From assembly GCA_017541465.1 (NCBI GenBank), contig JAFXYZ010000027.1, positions 1-60,287 on the forward strand: a stretch of 60,287 nucleotides of DNA, in the 5' to 3' direction. Shown here piece after piece: positions 5,971 through 13,927 of the stretch (its first letter is position 1; each line of letters begins with the position of its first letter). The notes under the pieces were generated by a model. It was not told where the DNA came from. It searched no databases and was given only the letters and a program-made list of their open reading frames with translations. Source of the stretch: a bacterium (GTDB lineage Bacteria > Cyanobacteriota > Vampirovibrionia > Gastranaerophilales > Gastranaerophilaceae). The position numbers and the translations under genes were made by a program.

Positions 5971-8394
5971 ATGAAAAATATTTTAGAAACACTTAACAGA
6001 GAGCAGAAGGAAGCTGTTCTCCATGATTCAGGGGCATTGTTAGTATTGGCGGGAGCGGGAAGCGGTAAAACAAGAGTTTTGACCGTAAGAATTAAACAGC
6101 TTGTAGATTCGGGAGTAAACCCCGAAAACATCATGGCGGTAACCTTCACAAATAAAGCCGCAAAAGAAATGGTGGAAAGACTGTCTAAATTAATAGGTGA
6201 GGAAAAATCGAAAAAACTCTTTGTCGGCACTTTTCACTCTATTGCGGGAAGAATTTTAAGATACGATATTGACAAATATAAAGATTTAGAAGGAAAATCC
6301 TGGAACAGAAACTACGTCATTTATGATGAACAGGACTCTCTTAACATAATTAAACAGGCGATTAAGAAATGTAATCTTGATGAAAAAATTTACCAGCCAA
6401 AACTTGTAAAAACAATCATTTCAAATGCCAAAAACAAGATGCAGGATGCTTTCACCTACTCAGAAAGAGCAAAAGACTTTCGCTCACAGAAATACAGCGA
6501 AATATATCTTGAATATGAAAAACAACTTCAGTTAAATAACGCACTTGATTTTGACGACATGCTCACTATTGCAGTTAAACTTCTTGAAACAAATGAGCAG
6601 GTCAGAAATAAGTATTATAACAGATTTAAACATCTTCTTGTTGATGAGTTTCAGGACACAAACCTATCACAGTACCGTTTTATTAAAGCTATTTACGCAA
6701 ATAATCTGCCTGAAAGCGAAATACCGAAAGATAAGAGTTTATGCGTCGTAGGTGATATAGACCAGTCGATTTACAGCTGGAGAGGGGCTGATTTCAGAAT
6801 ACTTCTCAATTTTCAGAGCGAATATAAAAATGCACAGATAATCAAGTTAGAGCAGAATTACCGCTCAACCGAAAACATTTTAAACGCAGCAAATGAAGTT
6901 ATTAAGAATAACACCCAGCGAATATCAAAAAATCTCTATTCGAACGCAGGTAACGGCTCAAAAATAAATGTTTATGAAGCCTCTGACGAAACAGACGAAG
7001 CGGTTTATGTAGCAAGAATGGTAAAAAGACTCTGCAATAACGGCCACAAACTCTCGGATATTGCCGTTTTATACAGAACAAATTCCCAGTCAAGAACCTT
7101 AGAGGAAGCATGTATCTCAAACCATATTCCCTACAGAATTTATGGCGGGCTGAAGTTCTATGACAGAAAAGAGATTAAGGATATTGTCGCCTATTTAAAA
7201 GTTATCTATAATTTTAACGACTCAGTCAGTTTAAAAAGGATAATTAATACCCCCAAACGCGGTATAGGTGCCGAAACTGTCAATAAATTAGAGACCTCCG
7301 CCCAGGATAACGGATTATCCCTGTTTGAGCTTATAACTTCACTTGATGATTATGAGGTAAATCTTTCACCTGCGACAAAAACAAAGATAAAAAACTTTGC
7401 AGAGCTTATATTTGACCTCATTGACAGTTCAAAAGTTATGAATATTCCCGAGTTTTTAAAGCATTTAATCGACAAAACCGGCTATATTCAGGCAATAAGA
7501 GAAGAGGATGACGAAGAAACGGCAGAAGGCAGAATAGACAACCTTCAGGAGTTCATCACAGTTGCGACTGAATTTGAACCGACTGAAACGGATAATATCA
7601 TCGGCGAATTTTTAACCCAGGTCTCTTTGGTGTCCGATTTAGACTCTATGGATGAAGCAAATGAGGTCTTAACTCTTATGACACTTCACAGTGCTAAAGG
7701 ACTTGAGTACGATGTCGTCTTTTTAACGGGTTTAGAGGAAGGAATTTTCCCGCATAACAACTCAAATACAACAAATACAGAGCTCGAGGAAGAAAGAAGG
7801 CTCATGTATGTCGGTGTTACGAGAGCCAAAAAGGATTTATTCATCACACACGCAACAAAAAGAAGAATGTGGGGTGAATCAAGATATAATAACCCGAGCA
7901 GGTTTATAGCCGAAATTCCTGCTCACCTTTGCGAATTTGACAGCTCGGACGGTTTCAGCTCAACGTCACAGAGAAGTTCGTTTTCAAGCGCAGTTAATAC
8001 AATAAGGAATTCCTCATCATCTTCTTCTGTTATAAGACAAAGTTATGACGGTTCTATAGCACCCGTAACCTCCTTCGGTAAAAACTTTGTGTCACCGCAA
8101 AAGAGGAAGGCAAACCTTATCAAAAGTCAGGAAAACCTTAATAATATCGCTAAAAAGCAGGAAGAGGACAAAAAGAAAATAGAAGAAATTCTGAAGAATA
8201 ACCCCATAAAACAAAAAATTCTTGCCAGGTTATCCCAATTCAAGCAGGGCGACAGGGTTTTTCACACAAAATACGGGGTAGGAACAATATTATCTGTCAC
8301 GAATGACGGCAGTGCTACCACCTTCAAAGTCGATTTTAAATCTCAGGGAGTAAAAGAGCTCGATGGCGCACTCTCAGGGCTCAAAAAGTTTTAG
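5971..8394 (+). CDS. pcrA: UvrD/PcrA-family 3'-5' DNA helicase
   Basis: An 807-aa superfamily 1A helicase that unwinds DNA in repair and clears RecA or stalled complexes. Motif I is AGAGSGKT (27-34), motif Ia is AVTFTNKAA, motif II is VDEFQDT (about 224-230) and motif III is GDIDQSIYSWRGAD (261-274). Motif V includes TLHSAKGLEYDVVFLTG and motif VI YVGVTRAKKDL. A Ser-rich linker at about residues 665-700 joins a C-terminal Tudor-like end, GDRVFHTKYGVGTI (about 755-768), typical of PcrA/UvrD. Length is slightly above the usual 720-750 because of the linker. Its 3' end overlaps the convergent SpoU gene by 14 nt. Confidence 0.95.
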   Translation: MKNILETLNREQKEAVLHDSGALLVLAGAGSGKTRVLTVRIKQLVDSGVNPENIMAVTFTNKAAKEMVERLSKLIGEEKSKKLFVGTFHSIAGRILRYDIDKYKDLEGKSWNRNYVIYDEQDSLNIIKQAIKKCNLDEKIYQPKLVKTIISNAKNKMQDAFTYSERAKDFRSQKYSEIYLEYEKQLQLNNALDFDDMLTIAVKLLETNEQVRNKYYNRFKHLLVDEFQDTNLSQYRFIKAIYANNLPESEIPKDKSLCVVGDIDQSIYSWRGADFRILLNFQSEYKNAQIIKLEQNYRSTENILNAANEVIKNNTQRISKNLYSNAGNGSKINVYEASDETDEAVYVARMVKRLCNNGHKLSDIAVLYRTNSQSRTLEEACISNHIPYRIYGGLKFYDRKEIKDIVAYLKVIYNFNDSVSLKRIINTPKRGIGAETVNKLETSAQDNGLSLFELITSLDDYEVNLSPATKTKIKNFAELIFDLIDSSKVMNIPEFLKHLIDKTGYIQAIREEDDEETAEGRIDNLQEFITVATEFEPTETDNIIGEFLTQVSLVSDLDSMDEANEVLTLMTLHSAKGLEYDVVFLTGLEEGIFPHNNSNTTNTELEEERRLMYVGVTRAKKDLFITHATKRRMWGESRYNNPSRFIAEIPAHLCEFDSSDGFSSTSQRSSFSSAVNTIRNSSSSSSVIRQSYDGSIAPVTSFGKNFVSPQKRKANLIKSQENLNNIAKKQEEDKKKIEEILKNNPIKQKILARLSQFKQGDRVFHTKYGVGTILSVTNDGSATTFKVDFKSQGVKELDGALSGLKKF

Positions 8395-9124
8395 ACAGTT
8401 CATATAAAACAAGGCTGACGGCTGTTGAAAGATTTAAAGATTCAACACTGCTGTTTATAGGTAGAATAAAGTTATTATCAGCCGATTTTGTTGTGTTTTC
8501 ACTTAACCCCTCAGCCTCTGAGCCAAACATAATAACATAATTACCCTTTATTTCGGATAATAAAATATCAGATTTCTTATGAAGGTTAGTTGAAATAAAC
8601 TTAAAATCTTTAAAATCGCTTCTAACTTCGCTAATCGATTTATATTCAATAAAAGGCATTTGAAAGAAAGTTCCTGCGGAAGAGCGGATTGTTTTTGGGG
8701 AATATAAATCACAGCAGTCACCGAGAAGTATAATTAAATCAATATTAAACGCGCAGGCGCTTCTGATTATTGTTCCTAAATTTCCGTTATCTTTTATGTT
8801 TTCCAATAAAAGAATTTTTGAAGATTTTTTGTTTAGCACAAAATTTTTCTTCTCGACAACACTCAAAACAGGAGGAAGGCTCTCAGTCGTTGAAATTTTC
8901 CTCATAACCTTTTCATTGACTTTATATAAAATATCGTCTTTTATATTAAAATCTTTTTCAGATAGAGTAAAAACATATTTTAAGTTAAAACCGTTATTTA
9001 AAGCGCCTTCAAGAGCCTTTTCACCTTCAACGATAAAAAGGTTATTTGTATCTCTGAATTTTTTTATGGAAAGAGATGAGACGAATTTCACAAGTTCATT
9101 ATTTAGAGAGGTAAGTTCTTTCAT
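8381..9124 (-). CDS. SpoU/TrmH-family RNA 2'-O-methyltransferase
   Basis: A SPOUT-class rRNA/tRNA ribose methyltransferase of about 247 aa. Residues 1-95 are the substrate-binding domain (FIVEGEKALEGAL). The catalytic domain has motif 1 ILLLENIKDNGNLGTIIRSA (N, G and R conserved), motif 2 YVIMFGSEAEGLS and motif 3 NFILPINSSVESLNLSTAVS. The start at 9124 (MKELTSLN) is chosen because AGGAGGAG precedes it; a longer frame to 9142 is open but lacks a ribosome site. It overlaps the upstream peptidase gene by 26 nt, so the two are probably co-transcribed. The exact RNA target cannot be told from sequence. Confidence 0.9.
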   Translation of the reverse strand: MKELTSLNNELVKFVSSLSIKKFRDTNNLFIVEGEKALEGALNNGFNLKYVFTLSEKDFNIKDDILYKVNEKVMRKISTTESLPPVLSVVEKKNFVLNKKSSKILLLENIKDNGNLGTIIRSACAFNIDLIILLGDCCDLYSPKTIRSSAGTFFQMPFIEYKSISEVRSDFKDFKFISTNLHKKSDILLSEIKGNYVIMFGSEAEGLSENTTKSADNNFILPINSSVESLNLSTAVSLVLYELSKTF

Positions 9125-10748
9125 ACTCCTCCTGCCAGTCAAGATACCATTTAAATTCCTGTTTTGTTAAAAGACTTCTATCGACGAGTTTATCTTCAAA
9201 CTTATATTTTGAAAGGGTTTCAGGCATGATAATATCGTTTAATTTATTTGCATAAACCGTATTTTCAAGCCTTACACCGCCAAACCCCTGTTTATATGCC
9301 CCGGGCTCTATTGAAAAAACTGTGTTTTCGGTTATATCAACTTTTGAGAGTTTGTGTTTTGAAAGAGTTACAGGGGGCTCATGGACACTGATACCGACTC
9401 CATGCCCTGTTCCGTGGGCAAAAGGATATTCGGTGCCAAGCCCTTTTTCAATAACCTTTCTTGCGTTATTGTCGATATTATAATATTTTTTAGTTGGCTT
9501 ATGATACGCATTCAAAAAGGCTTTTAAAACGACTGTATATACTTTTTTCTGCTCGTCAGAGGGTGTCCCCTTTATAAATGTCCTTGTCGTATCAGTTGCA
9601 TAACCGCCCTCAAAATAAGCACCATAGTCAATTAAAAGGAAATCGCCGTCTTTTACAATTTTATCTTTTGAAGGTGTTCCGTAATGAATTATTGCTGAAT
9701 TTTCACCACACGCAACAATCGGCTTAAAACTAAGGGCATAAGCGCCGTTTGAATAAAGACTGTCCACAAGTGCTCTTGAATAATCAAATTCGGAGTATTC
9801 CACTTCCGATGAGAGCATCTGTTCAATAATTTCAAGGGCTCTGTCCGTATTATAAAAGCACTCTTTAAAGTGTTCAATTTCGCTGTTATTCTTAATATGT
9901 TTCCGGGAAAAATCTTTATCAATCTTTTTATTCGATTTATCAATTAACCTGAAGTCATAAAGCGAAATTGACTTTTTCTGATAGAGGACATCAGAGTTTT
10001 TGATGTTTTTGAGGTCTTTATAATACTCATCAAAAAACTTGGTTTTAATGAATTTTGACTTAAATTCTCTCTCTGAATTAACATATAAAGTAGCACCCGA
10101 AGGGTTGATAATGAGTTTTGAGGGAAATGATGAAGAATAAGGAAAATCAAAGCTTCTGAGGTTTGTTAAATACGCAATATCAGTTAAATCGGTAACCAGC
10201 AAATAAGAATTTTGAAATTGCCGGAGGAGTTCAGAAATCTTATCGTCAGCGGACTTACCTGAAATTTCAAGAGGAATTTCATTAATATCAAAAAATTTTT
10301 CGGAGCTAAGTGAGGACTCGCAAACTTCAATTCCGTCTTCATTCAGAGGTTTAAACTTAATGTTTTTGGGTTTTCCCTCTTTTTTAAACTTGTCAAACAA
10401 AAATTTTGAGATTTTCTTTGCGGGCACACCCAAAACAAAATTTTCACCCAGAACCTCAAACATAGCTTCATATAAATATTTATCGAGCGGAACTTTAACT
10501 ATTTCAATGAAATCATCCCTGACTTCAATATCAGCCTGGGCATGATAGCGGGTATCAACAAATAAATAAACCTTATCTTTGGTCGCGACACCCATAGAAG
10601 TTGAGCCCGAAAAATTAGTTAATTTAAAAGAAGAATTGAGCTCTAAAACATTATATTCCATCAGAAACTCGTTTGAAGAGTTGAAATATAACCCGTCAAT
10701 TTTGTTTTCCTTCAGATATATCTTTAATTTATCAAATAATTCTCTCAT
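9099..10748 (-). CDS. Xaa-Pro aminopeptidase, M24 family, three-domain type
   Basis: A 549-aa cytosolic metallopeptidase removing N-terminal residues before proline. Two creatinase-like N-terminal domains (about 1-150 and 160-290) precede the pita-bread catalytic domain. Metal ligands seen: D374 (LLIDYGAYF), D386 (YATDTTRTF), the His of HGTGHGVG (445-452), E481 (FSIEPGAY) and E495 (VRLENTVY). The length fits the eukaryotic-like APP1 subgroup rather than the 440-aa PepP. A TGATATAAT box 15 nt upstream suggests a very short leader. The small gap to the divergent miaB (47 nt) holds promoters for both. Confidence 0.9.
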   Translation of the reverse strand: MRELFDKLKIYLKENKIDGLYFNSSNEFLMEYNVLELNSSFKLTNFSGSTSMGVATKDKVYLFVDTRYHAQADIEVRDDFIEIVKVPLDKYLYEAMFEVLGENFVLGVPAKKISKFLFDKFKKEGKPKNIKFKPLNEDGIEVCESSLSSEKFFDINEIPLEISGKSADDKISELLRQFQNSYLLVTDLTDIAYLTNLRSFDFPYSSSFPSKLIINPSGATLYVNSEREFKSKFIKTKFFDEYYKDLKNIKNSDVLYQKKSISLYDFRLIDKSNKKIDKDFSRKHIKNNSEIEHFKECFYNTDRALEIIEQMLSSEVEYSEFDYSRALVDSLYSNGAYALSFKPIVACGENSAIIHYGTPSKDKIVKDGDFLLIDYGAYFEGGYATDTTRTFIKGTPSDEQKKVYTVVLKAFLNAYHKPTKKYYNIDNNARKVIEKGLGTEYPFAHGTGHGVGISVHEPPVTLSKHKLSKVDITENTVFSIEPGAYKQGFGGVRLENTVYANKLNDIIMPETLSKYKFEDKLVDRSLLTKQEFKWYLDWQEEYERTYLSK

Positions 10749-10763
10749 AATTTACCAAAAATG

Positions 10764-10772
10764 ATTATATCA
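10764..10772 (-). promoter_or_regulatory. Extended -10 element for the M24 peptidase gene
   Basis: TGATATAAT on the minus strand. Only 15 nt separate it from the ATG at 10748, so the 5' UTR is predicted to be under 10 nt. Confidence 0.5.
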
Positions 10773-10783
10773 CATGTTCATTG

Positions 10784-10789
10784 TATAAT
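10784..10789 (+). promoter_or_regulatory. -10 box of miaB, predicted leaderless start
   Basis: TATAAT ends exactly 6 nt before the miaB ATG (10796). Transcription would start at or next to the A of ATG. No Shine-Dalgarno is present. The GerMN gene (44115-44127) has the identical spacing. Confidence 0.5.
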
Positions 10790-10795
10790 TAAATC

Positions 10796-12115
10796 ATGAA
10801 AAAGTTTTATATTGAAACACAGGGCTGCCAAATGAACAAATCCGACACCGAAAGAATGTCGGGAATGCTTATGTCACTTGGAATGGAAGAAACGGATAAC
10901 GAAAAAGAAGCAGATTTATTAATCATAAACACCTGCTCTATCCGTCAGCTTGCAGAAGATAAAGCCTTCAGTAAACTCGGGGTTTGGGGCAAACTTAAAA
11001 AGGCAAGACCTGAGATAAAAATCGGAATCTGCGGCTGCGTTGCACAGGTAAAAGCAAAAGAAATCAAAAAGCGCGCACCTTATGTCGATTTAATCTTCGG
11101 TACTCACAATATTTATGAACTTCCTAAACTTGTTGAAGAATTGAAAAACACAGATGAAAGAATAATTTCTGTTACAAATAACCCGTATGTTCCAGAAAGT
11201 GATTACCCGATAAACAGAGCAAAATCTGTTAATGCCTGGATACCAATTATGGAAGGGTGCAATAATTTCTGTACCTACTGTGTTGTTCCTTTTACAAGAG
11301 GAAGAGAGCGAAGCAGAAGAATTGAAGATATTGTAAAAGAAGCTAAAAAGTCTTTAGAACAGGGTTATAAAGAAATAACACTTCTCGGACAAAATGTTGA
11401 CAGCTACGGAAAAGATTTTAATGACGGACAAACAACATTAGCGAACCTTTTGAGGGAATTAAATAAAATAGAAGGCAAATTCAGACTGAGATTTGTTACT
11501 TCTTACCCGACAGACATCACTGATGACTTAATTAATGCCGTTAAAGAATGCGATAAAGTCGCAAAATACTTCCATATCCCGATGCAGTCAGGAAATACTG
11601 AAGTTTTGAAAGCAATGAACAGGCGATATACAAGAGAACAGTACGGCGAAATAATCAAAAAATTAAGAAAAAGCTATAAAGAAGTTTCAATAACCTCTGA
11701 TTTTATCGCGGGTTTCCCGGGTGAAACCGAAGAACAGTTTAATGATACCCTGAGCGCAATAGAGAAATTTGAGCTCGATTACTCAAATACAGCGGCATAT
11801 TCACCCAGACCGAATACAAAAGCAGCTAAAATGACCGATTTATTCCTCTCTGAAAAAGTAAAATCAGACAGACTATTCAGGCTCAATGAATGCAATAAAA
11901 AAGCTGTAATGCACTCAAATCAAAAATGCCATAATAAAATTTATGAGGTGCTTGTCGAGGATATTAAAACAGAAGACGGCGAAAGAACCCTGACAGCAAG
12001 AACAGAGGGAAATAAAATCGTTCATATAAAATCCGATAAAAATAATATCGGTGATTTTCTGAACGTTAAAATAACTGGCTCAAATGTCTGGTGTTTGTTC
12101 GGGGAAGTTGTATAA
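10796..12115 (+). CDS. miaB: tRNA-2-methylthio-N6-dimethylallyladenosine synthase
   Basis: A 439-aa radical-SAM methylthiotransferase adding the 2-methylthio group at A37 of tRNAs that read UNN codons. The N-terminal domain binds an auxiliary 4Fe-4S cluster through C11 (IETQGCQMN), C47 (INTCSIR) and C81 (ICGCVAQ). The radical-SAM triad is C155, C159, C162 in MEGCNNFCTYCVVPFTRGRE. The GQNVDSYG and HIPMQSGN motifs and a C-terminal TRAM domain (about 370-439) are typical of MiaB rather than RimO or MtaB. The ATG follows directly on a -10 box with no ribosome site. Confidence 0.95.
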   Translation: MKKFYIETQGCQMNKSDTERMSGMLMSLGMEETDNEKEADLLIINTCSIRQLAEDKAFSKLGVWGKLKKARPEIKIGICGCVAQVKAKEIKKRAPYVDLIFGTHNIYELPKLVEELKNTDERIISVTNNPYVPESDYPINRAKSVNAWIPIMEGCNNFCTYCVVPFTRGRERSRRIEDIVKEAKKSLEQGYKEITLLGQNVDSYGKDFNDGQTTLANLLRELNKIEGKFRLRFVTSYPTDITDDLINAVKECDKVAKYFHIPMQSGNTEVLKAMNRRYTREQYGEIIKKLRKSYKEVSITSDFIAGFPGETEEQFNDTLSAIEKFELDYSNTAAYSPRPNTKAAKMTDLFLSEKVKSDRLFRLNECNKKAVMHSNQKCHNKIYEVLVEDIKTEDGERTLTARTEGNKIVHIKSDKNNIGDFLNVKITGSNVWCLFGEVV

Positions 12116-12160
12116 AACTTCATTTTTGCGAATTTTTATCCTGATGGTATTTCGTTCTGT

Positions 12161-12371
12161 CAATTTGAAATTCCTCCATGCTCACAAAACTCGCCTTGCG
12201 GGCTTCGCCCTAGCCGGCTCATTTTGTTCGCTATCCAGACTCACTTCGTTCCGTCCGTACGGTACAATTGAAATTCCTCCACGCTCACAAAACTCGCCTT
12301 GCGGGCTTCGCCCTAGCCGGCTCATTTTGTTCGCTATCCGGACTCACTTCGTTCCGTCCGTACGGAATTTC
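12161..12371 (+). repeat. Two tandem copies of a 103-bp GC-richer structured repeat
   Basis: Two near-identical units (12167-12262 and 12270-12371; period 103 bp) lie between miaB and the 95-aa gene. Each opens with GAAATTCC; the second closes with GGAATTTC, its inverted complement. Within each unit are nested inverted repeats: ACAAAA...TTTTGT, GGGCTTCGCCC and CGGAC...GTCCG, ending with the palindrome CCGTACGG. The copies differ at a few sites only. The composition differs sharply from the AT-rich surroundings. It looks like a REP/MITE-type element and makes a spurious open frame at 12084-12449. Confidence 0.75.
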
Positions 12372-12396
12372 AAAAAAAAAGAGGGCATAAAGCCCT
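12372..12396 (-). terminator. Leftward rho-independent terminator
   Basis: AGGGC-ATAAA-GCCCT (12382-12396) is followed on the minus strand by nine T. It points left, but no gene on that strand ends nearby. It could stop read-through from the ABC permease gene (ends 12980) or end an unannotated short minus-strand RNA. Confidence 0.5.
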
Positions 12397-12603
12397 ACTG
12401 TCTGGAATTAAGAATAGTTGGAAGTATGAAAAAGATTACTTATATATAACTTGATTTGAACTAAGATAACAATTCCCCTTTGGTATATTTTATTTATACA
12501 CTTTAGTCTAATTGACAAGAATAAGTGCATATTATACACTAAATCATTTTTTATTAATATTTCAATAGTTTTAGCAATTGTTAAGGAATATTAAAAATAG
12601 GAC

Positions 12604-12632
12604 TTGACAAAAAATCATCTATGTTCCATAAT
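12604..12632 (+). promoter_or_regulatory. Sigma-70-like promoter for the 95-aa gene
   Basis: TTGACA (12604-12609), a 17-bp spacer and CATAAT (12627-12632): a perfect -35 with a 5-of-6 -10. It lies 54 nt before the ATG at 12687, the clearest housekeeping promoter on the plus strand here. Confidence 0.7.
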
Positions 12633-12686
12633 AAAAGTGTTCAATAAAGTGTAATCGAAACACTTGAACTGAGAAAGAGGTAAGAA

Positions 12687-12974
12687 ATGAGAATAGATGC
12701 AATAAAAAACTCCTATACTCCGACATTCAGACAGAATAATGCTGTTGTCGCTTATCCTGAATTATCTTACAGAAAGTCACAGATTAACGTCTACGAAACA
12801 GATCCTTTCCAAAACGGTTTAAATTCCATAGTTAAGAAGTTTGAAAAGGCTTACAGATTATTATTCACACCTGAAATAGACAAAAAATCAAGCGACATCA
12901 AAAACAGCATCGATTTAATCATCGATGGGGATAAGGAAGGTAAGTCAGGGGAAAAATTAAACGCAGTTGCGTAA
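12687..12974 (+). CDS. Small 95-aa lineage-type protein with an N-terminal M-x-I...TFRQN motif
   Basis: Starts MRIDAIKNSYTPTFRQN. The opening M-R-I-D-x-I and the short aromatic/basic motif at residues 13-17 resemble the starts of other unknown proteins in this window (27022, 26336 and 27876 leftward). The rest is soluble and helical, with conserved-looking charged segments and no signal or membrane segment. It has its own strong promoter and a ribosome site (AGAGGT). Function unknown. It ends 5 nt before the 3' end of the convergent ABC permease gene. Confidence 0.6.
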   Translation: MRIDAIKNSYTPTFRQNNAVVAYPELSYRKSQINVYETDPFQNGLNSIVKKFEKAYRLLFTPEIDKKSSDIKNSIDLIIDGDKEGKSGEKLNAVA

Positions 12975-12979
12975 AAATT

Positions 12980-13870
12980 TTACTCCCCTGAACCGAATTT
13001 TGTTCTGATTTTCCACTGAAAAAGAGTTAGACACCCTATAACCACAAATAAAATATAAGCTAAACTCGAGGCTTTTCCTAAATTAAAATATTCAAAAGCA
13101 TTTTTATAAAGCCAGTAAACGAGGATATTTGTTGAATTATTTGGTCCGCCCTGTGTCATTAAATAGACTAAATCAAAGACCTGGAAAGAACTTATCGTAG
13201 TTATAACGACTACAAAAAATATTGTAGGCGCAAGAAGGGGAAGTGTTATCTTAAAAAAGGTTTTTAAAGCAGAAGAACCATCAATTTGTGCGGCTTCATA
13301 GAGTTCGGAATTTATTGTTGCAAAGCCTGTAAGCATAATAACGGTATTGTATCCGATCAATTTCCACACCGAAACTATTATAATAGAGATTAAAGCCGTT
13401 TCTGGGGAATATATCCAGCCTAAATTTGATTTTAAAACAGTATGTAAAAAGCCTACATTCGGATCAAATACCCACTGCCAGACCATCGCAATAGCTATCA
13501 TAGGTGTGATAAACGGGATAAAATATACTGTTTTTAATAGTTCATTGAGTTTTGTTTTATGGTATAAAACAGAAGCGAGAATAATAGGTATAATTGTCGC
13601 AAAAACAGTAACCGAAAGAGAATAAACAAGGGTATTAAACAAAACAAACCAGAACATTTTTGATTGTAAAAGTTCAAGATAATTGAAAAATCCGACAAAT
13701 TTAATGTCTGAAAGCAGATTCCAGTTGGTGAAACTGAGACAAAAAGAAATTATTGTCGGAATAAAAATAAAAAGTGCACAACCTAAAATACATGGCAGAA
13801 TAAATAGCCACGGTGAAAGGTTTGAGTTTTCTTTATTAAACTTAAATAACATTTTGATTTTATAAGCCAT
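12980..13870 (-). CDS. Sugar-type ABC transporter permease (MalF/UgpA family)
   Basis: A 296-aa inner-membrane subunit of a carbohydrate-type ABC importer. Six membrane helices are predicted, the first at about 18-40 (LFILPCILGCALFIFIPTII). The EAA loop that docks on the ATPase is EAAQIDGSSALKTFFKITLP (about 193-212), matching the MalF/UgpA class. No partner permease, binding protein or ATPase gene adjoins it, which is unusual. The -10-like TATTAT lies only 7 nt before the ATG and there is no ribosome site, so translation may be leaderless. An alternative start is the ATG at 13852. Confidence 0.88.
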   Translation of the reverse strand: MAYKIKMLFKFNKENSNLSPWLFILPCILGCALFIFIPTIISFCLSFTNWNLLSDIKFVGFFNYLELLQSKMFWFVLFNTLVYSLSVTVFATIIPIILASVLYHKTKLNELLKTVYFIPFITPMIAIAMVWQWVFDPNVGFLHTVLKSNLGWIYSPETALISIIIVSVWKLIGYNTVIMLTGFATINSELYEAAQIDGSSALKTFFKITLPLLAPTIFFVVVITTISSFQVFDLVYLMTQGGPNNSTNILVYWLYKNAFEYFNLGKASSLAYILFVVIGCLTLFQWKIRTKFGSGE

Positions 13871-13877
13871 TTTATCT

Positions 13878-13883
13878 ATAATA
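13878..13883 (-). promoter_or_regulatory. -10-like box 7 nt before the ABC permease start
   Basis: TATTAT on the minus strand (5 of 6 to consensus). Its closeness to the ATG suggests a leaderless or nearly leaderless transcript. Confidence 0.3.
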
Positions 13884-13927
13884 GATTTAGTATATAGTTT
13901 TTCTTCAGAAATAACAAGGGATATGAC

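Noticed and set aside
9689-10150. Minus-strand alternative frames within the M24 peptidase gene, considered as signs of a frameshift
   Set aside because: The main frame is continuous through all metal ligands; these frames carry no domain and no start signal.
12084-12449. Open frame of 121 codons after miaB
   Set aside because: It overlaps the miaB end and is made of the 103-bp tandem repeat read in one frame; the protein contains the repeated translation of the element and has no ribosome site.
12980-13870. Complete sugar-uptake operon
   Set aside because: Only one permease is present; neighbours on both sides are unrelated.
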